Below, piece after piece: positions 59,856 to 60,000 of a DNA stretch of 60,000 nucleotides (position 1 is its first letter; the number at the start of each line of letters is the position of its first letter). The stretch comes from Nematostella vectensis (Eukaryota > Cnidaria > Anthozoa > Actiniaria > Edwardsiidae). The notes under the pieces were generated by a model that saw only the letters and a list, made by a program, of their open reading frames with translations, searched no databases and was not told the DNA's origin. A program made the translations under genes and the position numbers. The stretch is taken from contig NC_064042.1 of the NCBI RefSeq assembly GCF_932526225.1, forward strand, positions 436,001 to 496,000. The letters are read 5' to 3'.

Positions 59856-60000
59856 GTGAGTTCTATTTGTTGGCGAATACTTGAATTAACCGCCATTTTA
59901 GGTGATAGTTTTGTAAATAAGTTTTAGCGCGGAAACAAATAGTTATGACATCACAACTCAATGTTTTCAAGGTGTCATTTACGGTTTCACTCAGGCCGCG

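Larger units (their letters stand above)
54985..59165 (-). mobile_element. Tyrosine-recombinase (DIRS/Ngaro-like) retroelement, degenerate
   Basis: Read on the - strand: gag-like region, reverse transcriptase, RNase H, tyrosine recombinase. The methyltransferase domain of DIRS and PAT groups is not seen between RNase H and the recombinase, which favours a Ngaro-like type. All coding parts carry frameshifts. The outer limits are approximate: no terminal repeats were found by eye. Confidence 0.8.

Overview
The window is one large intron-rich animal gene read on the + strand: the axonemal inner-arm dynein heavy chain DNAH2. I traced 75 consecutive coding exons (497 to 59855). Every junction is GT-AG, reading phase is kept throughout, and together they encode about 3,824 residues. 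Neither gene end is here: by comparison with DNAH2 proteins (about 4,400-4,500 residues) the first few hundred residues lie upstream and the last ~340 lie downstream. Ciliated-animal gene content, many short introns, a tyrosine-recombinase retroelement, small TTAA-flanked MITEs and a CR1/L2-like LINE fragment suggest a marine invertebrate, most likely an anthozoan cnidarian such as a sea anemone. That is inference; nothing in the window proves the species.

Layout by protein domain: exons 1-17 (497-14029) encode the N-terminal tail; exons 18-30 (14439-20773) the linker; exons 31-35 AAA1 with the main ATPase P-loop; exons 36-40 AAA2; exons 41-47 AAA3; exons 48-53 AAA4; exons 54-57 (35374-37764) the stalk coiled coils and microtubule-binding domain; exons 58-63 AAA5; exons 64-72 the AAA5/AAA6 region; exons 73-75 the start of the C-terminal domain.

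The striking content is in the introns. About twenty of the 74 introns carry tandem repeats or older duplicates whose unit is a copy of the neighbouring exon edge plus its splice site. Donor-side arrays (introns 2, 14, 27, 32, 39, 48, 49, 53, 55, 58, 69) repeat the exon's last bases followed by GT. Acceptor-side arrays (introns 22, 33, 34, 50, 51, 54, 64, 71, 73) repeat the AG followed by the exon's first bases. Each array is at the end of the intron that matches its exon, and only the copy next to the intact exon reads through. Other introns hold ordinary minisatellites: 41 bp x ~100 (intron 7), 22 bp x ~64 (intron 24), 54 bp x ~120 (intron 63).

The largest late intron (54394-59742) contains a decayed tyrosine-recombinase (DIRS/Ngaro-type) retroelement on the - strand, in order gag-like, RT, RNase H, YR. 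It is flanked on both sides by the same CGTGTGTGAGAATAA minisatellite.

Stretches over 300 bases with nothing I recognise beyond plain intron: 689-1240, 2210-2563, 4494-4909, 9873-10183, 14030-14438, 19711-20090, 20280-20669, 23356-23600, 30021-30327, 39903-40211, 49296-49644, 51108-51462. I found no tRNA, rRNA, CRISPR array, promoter or polyadenylation site that I could support.
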